A stretch of 64,000 bases of DNA from Gammaproteobacteria bacterium (GTDB taxonomy: Bacteria > Pseudomonadota > Gammaproteobacteria > Nevskiales > Nevskiaceae), in NCBI GenBank assembly GCA_016182805.1, contig JACPFV010000027.1:1-64000 (forward strand), in the 5' to 3' direction. Made by a program: the position numbers and the translations under genes. The notes below the pieces were generated by a model. It saw only the letters and a program-made list of their open reading frames with translations, was not told the origin of the DNA and ran no database searches. Of this stretch, positions 34,190 to 41,125 are shown in pieces. Numbering within the stretch: the first letter of the stretch is position 1; each line of letters starts with the position of its first letter.

Positions 34190-34813
34190 ATGTCGCAACG
34201 CCTTGCCGACCCGCCGCCGCTGAACGTATCCGACCTCACCGCCGACCCGCTGGTGCAGTTCGAGCGCTGGCTGCAGGACGCCCACCAGACCGGCGCGCCG
34301 GTAGACACGCCGATGACGCTGGCCACGATCGGCGGCGGCGGCCTGCCGTCCGCCCGCATCGTGCTCTACAAGGGCTTGTACCAGGGCGGCCTGACGTTCT
34401 ACACGAACTACGAGTCGCGCAAGGGCGCCGAGCTGGAGCGCAACCCGCGCGCCGCGTTGGTGTTCTGGCTGGAGGCGCTGGCGCGCCAGATCCGCGTCGA
34501 GGGCAACGTCGAGAAGCTGCCGGCGGCGGTGTCGCAGCGCTACTTCAGCAGCCGCCCGCGCAACAGCCAGCTCAGCGCGTACATCTCGCGCCAGAGCCGG
34601 GTGGTGGATACCCGCGCCGAGCTGCAGGCGCGCATGGAAGAAGCCACCGAGCGATTCACCGGCAAGCCGGTGCCCTGCCCCGCCGATTGGGGCGGCTACC
34701 GCGTGGTCCCCGCCATGTTCGAGTTCTGGCAGGGCCGCCCCGGCCGCCTGCACGACCGCCTGGTGTACCGCCGCAAGGCGGACGCCTGGACCATCGAGCG
34801 ACTGGAGCCGTAA
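34190..34813 (+). CDS. pdxH: Pyridoxamine 5'-phosphate oxidase-like protein
   Basis: 207 aa, the usual PdxH length. Motifs ARIVLYKG, FYTNYESRKGAEL, ARQIRVEG and WGGYRVVPAMFEFWQGRPGR (ending RLHDR) cover the FMN and PLP sites. The enzyme normally uses oxygen to make pyridoxal phosphate. Its stop overlaps the ubiU start (TAATG), so it is coupled to oxygen-independent ubiquinone genes, an odd setting for an oxygen-dependent enzyme. Confidence 0.88.
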   Translation: MSQRLADPPPLNVSDLTADPLVQFERWLQDAHQTGAPVDTPMTLATIGGGGLPSARIVLYKGLYQGGLTFYTNYESRKGAELERNPRAALVFWLEALARQIRVEGNVEKLPAAVSQRYFSSRPRNSQLSAYISRQSRVVDTRAELQARMEEATERFTGKPVPCPADWGGYRVVPAMFEFWQGRPGRLHDRLVYRRKADAWTIERLEP

Positions 34814-35808
34814 TGGAACTCGTCTGTCCCGCCGGCAACCTGCCGTCCCTGCAAGCCGCCATCGACAACGGCGCCGACGCCGTCTACATCGGCTTCCAGG
34901 ACGACACCAACGCGCGCCACTTCCCCGGCCTCAACTTCACCGAGGACACCGCCGCCCGCGGCGTGGCCTACGCGCACGACCGCGGCCGCAAGGTGTTCGT
35001 CGCGATCAACACCTACCCGCGGCCGAGCGGCTGGGAGCGCTGGCGCGCCGCGGTGGATCGCGCCGCCGCGCTTGGCGCGGACGCGCTGATCATGGCCGAC
35101 ATGGGGCTGATGGGCTACGCGCACGAGCGCCACCCGAACCTGGCGCTGCACCTGTCGGTGCAGGGCTCGGCGACCAACCACCAGGCGCTGCGCTTCTACC
35201 GGGAGCGCTTCGGCGTGCGCCGCGCGGTGCTGCCGCGGGTGCTGTCGCTGGCGCAGGTGCGCCGCGTCGCCTCGCGCAGCCCGGTGCCGATCGAGGTGTT
35301 CGGCTTCGGCAGCCTGTGCATCATGGCCGAGGGCCGCTGCCACCTGTCGTCCTACCTCACCGGCAACTCGCCCAACATGAGCGGCGTGTGCTCGCCGGCC
35401 TGGGCGGTGCGCTGGGAGCAGACCGGCGAGACGCTGGAGGCGCGCCTCAACGGCGTGCTCATCGACCGCTACGGCCCCGGCGAGAAGGCAAGCTACCCGA
35501 CGCTGTGCAAGGGCCGCTTCGAGGTCGGCGGCCAGGTCGCGCACGCGCTGGAGGAGCCGACCAGCCTCAACACCCTGGAGCTGCTGCCGGAGCTGCACAG
35601 CGCCGGCGTGCAGGCGGTCAAGATCGAGGGCCGGCAGCGCAGCCCGGCGTATATCGCGCAGGTCGCGCGGGTGTGGCGCCAGGCGCTGGACCTGCTCGAG
35701 CGGCAACCGGGCTCGTTCGCGGTGCGCGACGACTGGATGCGCGCGCTGGCCGCGCTGTCGGAGGGCTCCCAGACCACGCTGGGCGCCTATCACCGCCCCT
35801 GGCAATGA
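34813..35808 (+). CDS. ubiU: Oxygen-independent ubiquinone hydroxylation protein UbiU
   Basis: 331 aa, peptidase U32 family. With UbiV it hydroxylates ubiquinone intermediates without oxygen. The four cluster-ligand cysteines C169, C176, C193 and C232 have the same numbers as in E. coli UbiU (GSLCIMAEGRCHL, GVCSPAW, TLCKGRF). Coupled to pdxH upstream and 10 nt from ubiV. Confidence 0.95.
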   Translation: MELVCPAGNLPSLQAAIDNGADAVYIGFQDDTNARHFPGLNFTEDTAARGVAYAHDRGRKVFVAINTYPRPSGWERWRAAVDRAAALGADALIMADMGLMGYAHERHPNLALHLSVQGSATNHQALRFYRERFGVRRAVLPRVLSLAQVRRVASRSPVPIEVFGFGSLCIMAEGRCHLSSYLTGNSPNMSGVCSPAWAVRWEQTGETLEARLNGVLIDRYGPGEKASYPTLCKGRFEVGGQVAHALEEPTSLNTLELLPELHSAGVQAVKIEGRQRSPAYIAQVARVWRQALDLLERQPGSFAVRDDWMRALAALSEGSQTTLGAYHRPWQ

Positions 35809-35818
35809 CCCACGCGCC

Positions 35819-36709
35819 ATGAAGATCTCGCTCGGACCCATGCAGTTCTACTGGCGCCGCGCCGCGGCGCTCGACTTCTACCGGCGCGTCGCGCAGGCGC
35901 CGGTAGACATCGTCTACCTCGGCGAGACGGTCTGCTCGAAGCGGCGCGAGCTGACGCCGGAGGACTGGCTTGAGGTCGCGCAAAATCTGGCGCAGGCCGG
36001 CAAGCAGGTCGTGATGTCGACGCTGGCGCTGATCGAGGCGGAGTCCGAACTTTCGTCGCTGCGCCACTACTGCGACAACGGCCGCTTCCTGGTCGAGGCC
36101 AACGACATGGCGGCGGTCCAGCTGATGAGCGAGCACGGCCTGCCGTTCGTCGCCGGCCCCACCATCAACAACTACAACGCCAGCAGCCTGGCGATCCTGC
36201 ACCGCGGCGGCCTGCGGCGCTGGGTGATGCCGGTGGAGCTGTCGGCGCAGGCGCTGCGCGACATCCTGGCGGAGCTGGCGCCGCTCGACCTCGCGCCGCG
36301 CCTGGAGACCGAGGTGTTCGCGCACGGGTACCTGCCGCTGGCGTACTCCGCGCGCTGCTTCACCGCGCGTGCCAACAACCTGCCCAAGGACCGCTGCGAG
36401 TTCCGCTGCATCGAGTATCCGCAGGGCATGCCGCTGACCACGCAGGACGGCCGCCCCCTGTTCACCGTCAACGGCATCCAGACCATGTCCGGGCTGGTCC
36501 ACAACCTGTGCGCGCGCTGGCAGGACCTGGCCGCCGCCGGCGCCGACATCCTGCGCATCAGCCCGCAGGGCGACGACACGCTGGAGCTGGTCGCCGAGCT
36601 GGCCGCCGCGATCCGCGAGGGCCGCCCGGCCAAGGTGGCGGGCGGCGCCGGGCACGACTGCAACGGCTACTGGCAGGGCGCCTCCGGCATGGACTGGCAG
36701 GCGCGATAG
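35819..36709 (+). CDS. ubiV: Oxygen-independent ubiquinone hydroxylation protein UbiV
   Basis: 296 aa, peptidase U32 family, partner of UbiU. Cysteines C39, C180, C193 and C197 match the [4Fe-4S] ligands of E. coli UbiV (GETVCSKRREL, YSARCFT, DRCEFRCIEYP). It lies between ubiU and ubiT. With these, the cell can make ubiquinone while respiring nitrate. Confidence 0.95.
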   Translation: MKISLGPMQFYWRRAAALDFYRRVAQAPVDIVYLGETVCSKRRELTPEDWLEVAQNLAQAGKQVVMSTLALIEAESELSSLRHYCDNGRFLVEANDMAAVQLMSEHGLPFVAGPTINNYNASSLAILHRGGLRRWVMPVELSAQALRDILAELAPLDLAPRLETEVFAHGYLPLAYSARCFTARANNLPKDRCEFRCIEYPQGMPLTTQDGRPLFTVNGIQTMSGLVHNLCARWQDLAAAGADILRISPQGDDTLELVAELAAAIREGRPAKVAGGAGHDCNGYWQGASGMDWQAR

Positions 36710-36719
36710 GAGCTTACCC

Positions 36720-37208
36720 ATGGCCTTTCCCTACCCTTCCTTCCTGCCGCCGCCGGAGCGCCTGCGCCCGGCGCGCCTGATCCCCTTCCCCCTTCAGCGC
36801 GCCGCGCTGGAGAAGGCGCTCGCCGTCGTGTTCCGCGACCAGCTCGCCAGCGGCGCGCTGGACTTCCTGGAGCGGCGCTGGGTGGCGATCGTCATCGAGG
36901 ACGCCGGCATCGAGTGGTACATCACGCGCGGCACCGGCGGCCTGCTGGTGCTGGATGGCGGCGTCAAGGCCGACGTCACGTTCCGCGGCCGGCTGCGCGA
37001 GTTCGTGCTGCTGGCGAGCCGCACCGCCGACCCGGACACGCTGTTCTTCCAGCGCCGCCTGAGCGTCACCGGCAGCACCGAACTTGGGCTGGCGTGCAAG
37101 AACGTGATGGACACGGTGGAATGGGACCGCTGGCCGCCCCTGCTGCGGCGCGTGCTGCACGGGGCCGGCGAGTGGCTGTCGCGCCAAGCCGGCCCCGCGG
37201 GCCCGTAG
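36720..37208 (+). CDS. ubiT: Ubiquinone biosynthesis accessory factor UbiT (SCP2 domain)
   Basis: 162 aa. An SCP2 sterol-carrier domain (about 25-145) with DVTFRGRLREFVLLASRTADPDTLFFQRRLS (family core, two blocks) and GSTELGLACKNVMD, typical of YhbT/UbiT. Thought to bind lipid intermediates for the anaerobic pathway. Ends the operon; convergent with fnr. Confidence 0.92.
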   Translation: MAFPYPSFLPPPERLRPARLIPFPLQRAALEKALAVVFRDQLASGALDFLERRWVAIVIEDAGIEWYITRGTGGLLVLDGGVKADVTFRGRLREFVLLASRTADPDTLFFQRRLSVTGSTELGLACKNVMDTVEWDRWPPLLRRVLHGAGEWLSRQAGPAGP

Positions 37209-37218
37209 CCCGCATGTA

Positions 37219-37290
37219 GTAGCGCAGCGGAATGCGGGGAATGGCCGGGGCGCCTATCCCCCGGATTCCGCCGCGCCGCCTCCGCGCTAC
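37219..37290. repeat. Inverted repeat between convergent ubiT and fnr
   Basis: GTAGCGC (37219-37225) pairs with GCGCTAC (37284-37290), and GCGGAAT (37227-37233) with ATTCCGC (37265-37271). The right arm overlaps the fnr stop codon. It sits where both convergent transcripts should end; no T-run follows, so it may be a dispersed intergenic repeat that also acts as a bidirectional terminator. Confidence 0.5.
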
Positions 37291-38048
37291 AGGTTCACCG
37301 CCGGCACGCGGCGGGCCATGTACTGCAGGCCCTGCATGTCCAGGATGCGCATCACGCGGTGCTCCAGGGCGATCAGGCCCTGCTCCTGGAACCGTGCCAG
37401 CGCGCGGCTCAGGGTCTCGCCGGCCAGACGCAGGTGGTTGGCGATATCGGCGCGCGACATCGGCAGCACCACGCGCGTGCTGAGCTGGCCGCGCGGGTGC
37501 ACCCGCATCGCGATGCCGAGCAGGAACGCCGCCAGCCGCTCCTCCGCCATGTAGTCGCCGATCGCCGCCATGCTGGTGGCGACGTCCTTGCCCATCAGCT
37601 TGAGCAGGCGCTCCATCAGCGCGGTGACGTCGTGCGCCAGCTCCAGCAGCGGCTTGTACGGTATGACGCAGACCGCGCTGTAGGTCAGCGCGATGGCACT
37701 GCACTGGTGGATGCCGGAGAAAATCCCGTCCAGGCCGAACATCTCGGTCTGCAGGTGGAAGCCGATCACCTGCTCGTAGCCGTCGCAGTCGATCGCGGTG
37801 CTCTTGAACGCGCCGGACCGTACCGCGTAGATCGCCTTGAGCGGCTCGCCGGCATGGAACAGGTACTGCTTCGACTGCATCGGCCGGCTGATGCGCATGA
37901 TCCGGTCCAGCCGCTCCGACTCCGCCGGAGAAAGCCCCAGCGGCAGGCAGAACGATCCCCGCGGGCAACGGCTGCAGCGATGATCGCCGCCCAGCGGCGC
38001 GGCCTCGGCACCGGTGTCCTCGTCCTCATCCATCACGTTCGTATTCAT
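37287..38048 (-). CDS. fnr: Oxygen-sensing regulator FNR/ANR
   Basis: 253 aa. Cysteines C25, C28 and C34 keep the FNR spacing (CX2CX5C), and C127 (SAVCVIPY) is the fourth ligand of the oxygen-labile [4Fe-4S] cluster. The recognition helix ETLSRALARF has E211, S214 and R215, the residues that read TTGAT half-sites. Start chosen at the ATG with GGAGGG 8 nt upstream. It is the likely master of the ten FNR-type boxes in this window. Confidence 0.95.
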   Translation of the reverse strand: MNTNVMDEDEDTGAEAAPLGGDHRCSRCPRGSFCLPLGLSPAESERLDRIMRISRPMQSKQYLFHAGEPLKAIYAVRSGAFKSTAIDCDGYEQVIGFHLQTEMFGLDGIFSGIHQCSAIALTYSAVCVIPYKPLLELAHDVTALMERLLKLMGKDVATSMAAIGDYMAEERLAAFLLGIAMRVHPRGQLSTRVVLPMSRADIANHLRLAGETLSRALARFQEQGLIALEHRVMRILDMQGLQYMARRVPAVNL

Positions 38049-38112
38049 CGATCGTTCCCTCCGCTTGATCGAGCGTCGCAAACAATTTCAGCGACCGCGC
38101 GCGCCCGCGCGG

Positions 38113-38607
38113 TCATTGCTCCACGTCGAGGCGCGCCGGCGGCGCGTGGCGGACCGGCCGCCGGCCGGCCGCCCGCGCCAGCCCGAGGTCGCGGCACAGC
38201 GCCGGCCCGGGGCCGCCGACCAGCTCGGCGATGGTGCAGGCGTCGAGCGCCGCCCAGAACGACTGCATGGCGCCCGCCAGCACGCCCTTCAGGCGGCAGC
38301 TCGCCGTGATCGCGCAGCCGTTGTCCGCGCCGAAGCACTCCACCAGCCGCCAGTCCGGCTCCATCGCGCGCAGCACCTCGCCGACACGGATCTCCGACGC
38401 CGGGCGCGCCAGGCTCATGCCGCCGGCCTTGCCGCGCGCGGTCTGGATCAGCCCCTGGCGGTGCATCCGGTGCGTGACCTTCATCAGATGGTTGTGCGAA
38501 ATGCCGAACGCGGCGGCGATCTCGCGGATCGTCGCCATTTCGCCCTCGCGCAGCGCCAGGAACATCAGCACGCGCAGGGAGTAGTCGGTGCAAGCGGCGA
38601 TACGCAT
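38113..38607 (-). CDS. nsrR: NO-responsive Rrf2-family repressor NsrR
   Basis: 164 aa. Winged helix opening MRIAACTDYSLRVLMFLA with ISHNHLMKVTHRM, and three cysteines C91, C98 and C104 (CX6CX5C), the spacing of Neisseria NsrR, for an NO-sensitive Fe-S cluster. It follows nnrS by 8 nt on the same strand. It is probably the repressor of nnrS and ric. An ACATGT triple repeat between those genes is a candidate operator. Confidence 0.9.
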   Translation of the reverse strand: MRIAACTDYSLRVLMFLALREGEMATIREIAAAFGISHNHLMKVTHRMHRQGLIQTARGKAGGMSLARPASEIRVGEVLRAMEPDWRLVECFGADNGCAITASCRLKGVLAGAMQSFWAALDACTIAELVGGPGPALCRDLGLARAAGRRPVRHAPPARLDVEQ

Positions 38608-38615
38608 GGCGGGCC

Positions 38616-39803
38616 CTATCCCGGCCGGCCGTCGACGCGCGGCGCCGCCAGCATGCGGCCGTAGCGCAGCAGGAACAACAGGTACGCGGCCAGCCACAGG
38701 GCGGCGGCGGCGAGCAGCCCGGCGCGCCACGGCAGGCCGTCCACGGCGACCAGCACGCGCGCCGCGGCCGCGGCCAGCACGGCGGCGAAGGCCCAGCGCA
38801 TGCCGGCCGGCAGGCGCAGCGGGCGGCCGGTGTGCGCCAGCGCCACGCGGCTCATCACGCCCAGGATCAGGCCGCCCATGGCGCCGGCACCGGCCGCGTG
38901 CACCCAGGCGGTGGGCGCGACCCAGCCGAGCGCGGACGCCGCCAGCAGCGCCAGCGCCACGGGAATCCAGGCCATCGCCAGGTGCAGGACCCACAGCAGC
39001 GGCTCGCGGCGGACGGTCCAGCCGCGCCACAGAACCAGGCGCGCCCCGCTGGCGACCGCCGCCAGCGCAGCAACCGCGGCGCGCAGCGGCGCCGGCTCCT
39101 CCAGCAGCACAGTCGCCAGCAGCACCGCCATCGCGCCGATCGTCGCGCGCTCCAGCGCCGGCACCACCCGGATGGCGTCGGCGGCGGCGCCGCCGCCGGT
39201 CATGCGCAGCCAGGCATCGGAGAAGTTGGGCGTGATGCGCCCGCCGATCACCAGCATCAGGGTCATCAGCATGAGCAGCGCGCCGTGCGCGTACGGGCCG
39301 CCCGGAGCGACGTGGAAGCCGACGTCCATCAGCCACAGCAGCGTCAGCACCGCGATCAGGATGAACTGGCGGCTCTGGCGCTCGCGCCAGATGCGCCGCC
39401 CGGCGTCCAGCGCGACCAGCGGCAGGAACGCCAGGTCGACAACGTGTACCAGCCATGCCGGCAGCGCGCCGCCGCCGAGCATGAGTAGGCGCCCGCCCAG
39501 CCACACCGCCCACAGTGCGAGCAGCGACGCGCCGTGCAGCCGGTCGGTGCGGGTCCAGTTGCATACCGCCGTGAGCAGGAACCCCGCGACCGCGGCACTG
39601 CCGAAACCGAACAGCATTTCGTGCCGGTGCCAGTACGGCGGCGCCAGCGCCAGCGGCGGCTGGCCGCCGCCGAGCAGCATCAGCAGCCACGCCGGCACCG
39701 CCAGGGCCGCCAGCAGCGCGGCGGAAAGGAAGAACACCCGGAACGGATAGGCGAACAGGCTGGACAGGCGGGGTCCCAAGGTTGGTACGGCGGCTTCCCT
39801 CAA
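38616..39803 (-). CDS. nnrS: NnrS haem-copper membrane protein, NO stress
   Basis: 395 aa with about 12 membrane segments. The NnrS family protects against nitric oxide-related iron stress. Typical blocks are YPFRVFFLSAALLA near the start, WHRHEMLFGFGSAAVAGFLLTAV and GGRITPNFSDAWLR. It appears to begin with TTG, since GGAG lies about 8 nt upstream and no ATG is near. Divergent from ric, co-directional with nsrR. Confidence 0.9.
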   Translation of the reverse strand: MREAAVPTLGPRLSSLFAYPFRVFFLSAALLAALAVPAWLLMLLGGGQPPLALAPPYWHRHEMLFGFGSAAVAGFLLTAVCNWTRTDRLHGASLLALWAVWLGGRLLMLGGGALPAWLVHVVDLAFLPLVALDAGRRIWRERQSRQFILIAVLTLLWLMDVGFHVAPGGPYAHGALLMLMTLMLVIGGRITPNFSDAWLRMTGGGAAADAIRVVPALERATIGAMAVLLATVLLEEPAPLRAAVAALAAVASGARLVLWRGWTVRREPLLWVLHLAMAWIPVALALLAASALGWVAPTAWVHAAGAGAMGGLILGVMSRVALAHTGRPLRLPAGMRWAFAAVLAAAAARVLVAVDGLPWRAGLLAAAALWLAAYLLFLLRYGRMLAAPRVDGRPG

Positions 39804-39836
39804 GCTGAATCTCCGGCGCGCGGCACGGCCGGCGCA

Positions 39837-39874
39837 AACATGTACGAGCTGAACATGTATGAGAAAAACATGTC
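39837..39874. promoter_or_regulatory. Three AACATGT repeats, candidate NsrR operator
   Basis: AACATGT occurs at 39837, 39852 and 39867, spaced exactly 15 bp. The central copy reads AACATGTAT, close to NsrR half-sites (AAnATGTAT-like). The array lies just before the nnrS start and beside an FNR-type box, with nsrR in the same operon. Assignment to NsrR is inferred. Confidence 0.55.
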
Positions 39875-39889
39875 TGGTCGCCGACCGTC

Positions 39890-39903
39890 TTGACCTAGAT
39901 CAA
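39890..39903. promoter_or_regulatory. FNR-type box between nnrS and ric
   Basis: TTGACCTAGATCAA. Its centre is 93 nt before nnrS and 103 nt before ric, so it could serve either. A -10-like TACGGT (39926-39931) is about 29 nt away on the ric side. Confidence 0.75.
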
Positions 39904-39999
39904 TACCGCGCCGGGGACCGCACGGTACGGTACCGGCCCGCCCCGCCGCGGCGCTTTGCGTCGCGCGCCGTAGGCACCCCAATCCGCCGAGACGCCCCG

Positions 40000-40761
40000 A
40001 TGACGCAACTGACGCTTCACACCACGATCACCGACATCATCGCCAGCCGCCCCAGCCTGACGCGCGTGCTGGACGAGTTGGGGCTCGACTACTGTTGCAG
40101 CGGACCGCAGACGCTGGAGCAGGCTTGCCGCCGCAAGTCGCTCGACGCCGACCGCATCCTGGCGATGCTGCACGCCGCCGCGAACGACGCGCCGGCGGCG
40201 GAGGTCGATGTCACCGATCTGTCGCTCGCCGCGCTCGCCGACCACATCGAGCGCACGCATCACGCTCCGCTCAAGCTGGAACTGCCGCGGCTGGAAGGGC
40301 TGATGTTCAAGGTTGCCGGGGCGCACGGCGGCGGCGACGCCCGGCTGCTGCAGGCGTACGCCGTGTTCCACGGCTTCGCTCACGAGTTGCTGGAGCACCT
40401 GCAGAAAGAGGAGCGCGTGCTGTTCCCGATGATCCGCGAGCTGGAGGCGGCCGACGGGGCGCCGTCGTTCCATTGCGGCCCGCTGGCCAATCCGATCGGG
40501 CGCATGCTGGCGGAACACGACAACGCCGACGCCGCGATGCGCGAGCTGCGGTCCCTGACTGACGGCTTCAAGGCGCCCGGCCATGCCTGCAATACCTACC
40601 GCGCGCTGCTGGACGGCTTGGCGCGCCTGGAACAGGACCTGGAGCGCCACACCCGCAAGGAAGCCGAGCATCTGTTCCCGCGCACGATCGAGCTGGAGCG
40701 CCGCCGCATGGAGCCCGCGGCCGGGACCTGCGGCTGCGGCGGGCGCGGTGGCTGCCGCTGA
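40000..40761 (+). CDS. ric: Di-iron protein for repair of NO-damaged Fe-S clusters
   Basis: 253 aa. N-terminal DUF542/ScdA domain with YCCSG (C32, C33), then a hemerythrin domain with His at about 84-88, 124, 128, 133 and 173 and a distal HTRKEAEHLFP. Matches YtfE/Ric/ScdA, which repairs or protects Fe-S clusters after nitric oxide. The tail is rich in Cys and Gly (CGCGGRGGC). Divergent from nnrS, overlapping the next gene by 14 nt. Confidence 0.92.
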   Translation: MTQLTLHTTITDIIASRPSLTRVLDELGLDYCCSGPQTLEQACRRKSLDADRILAMLHAAANDAPAAEVDVTDLSLAALADHIERTHHAPLKLELPRLEGLMFKVAGAHGGGDARLLQAYAVFHGFAHELLEHLQKEERVLFPMIRELEAADGAPSFHCGPLANPIGRMLAEHDNADAAMRELRSLTDGFKAPGHACNTYRALLDGLARLEQDLERHTRKEAEHLFPRTIELERRRMEPAAGTCGCGGRGGCR

Positions 40762-41125
40762 CGCAAGGAGCGGCCTGCCGCTCGTCTACGCCTGCGCCGG
40801 CTGCTCGCCGGTCGCGCGGCTGGCGTACGACCTCGCCCAGCATCTGGACCGGCGCGGCTTGGCCGAGATGTCCTGCCTGGCCGGGCTGGGGGCGGCGCTG
40901 CCGAAATTCATGAAACAGCTCGACGGCCGCGAGGCCTGGGTGATCGACGGCTGCCCGCTCGAATGCGGCAAGGCGGTGTTCGCCCGCAACGGCCGGCCGG
41001 TCGAGCACTACGTGCGGCTGGACCGCCTGGGCTTCCGCAAGCGCCAGCCGGTGGGCGCCTCGTTCGACATGGACGCGCTGGTAGCGCGCGTCGTGCCGAG
41101 CCGCGCGCCCGAAGCCGTCGGGTGA
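40748..41125 (+). CDS. DGC-domain protein, putative zinc binder
   Basis: 125 aa. YACAGCSPVARLAYDLAQHL near the start and VIDGCPLECG (C69, C73) further on are hallmarks of the DGC/putative zinc-binding family. C16, C19, C43, C69 and C73 could bind metal. It begins with GTG inside ric and its stop overlaps the next GTG (GTGA), so three genes are coupled. Similar genes are found near nitrate and NO genes; function is not known. Confidence 0.75.
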   Translation: MAAADARSGLPLVYACAGCSPVARLAYDLAQHLDRRGLAEMSCLAGLGAALPKFMKQLDGREAWVIDGCPLECGKAVFARNGRPVEHYVRLDRLGFRKRQPVGASFDMDALVARVVPSRAPEAVG

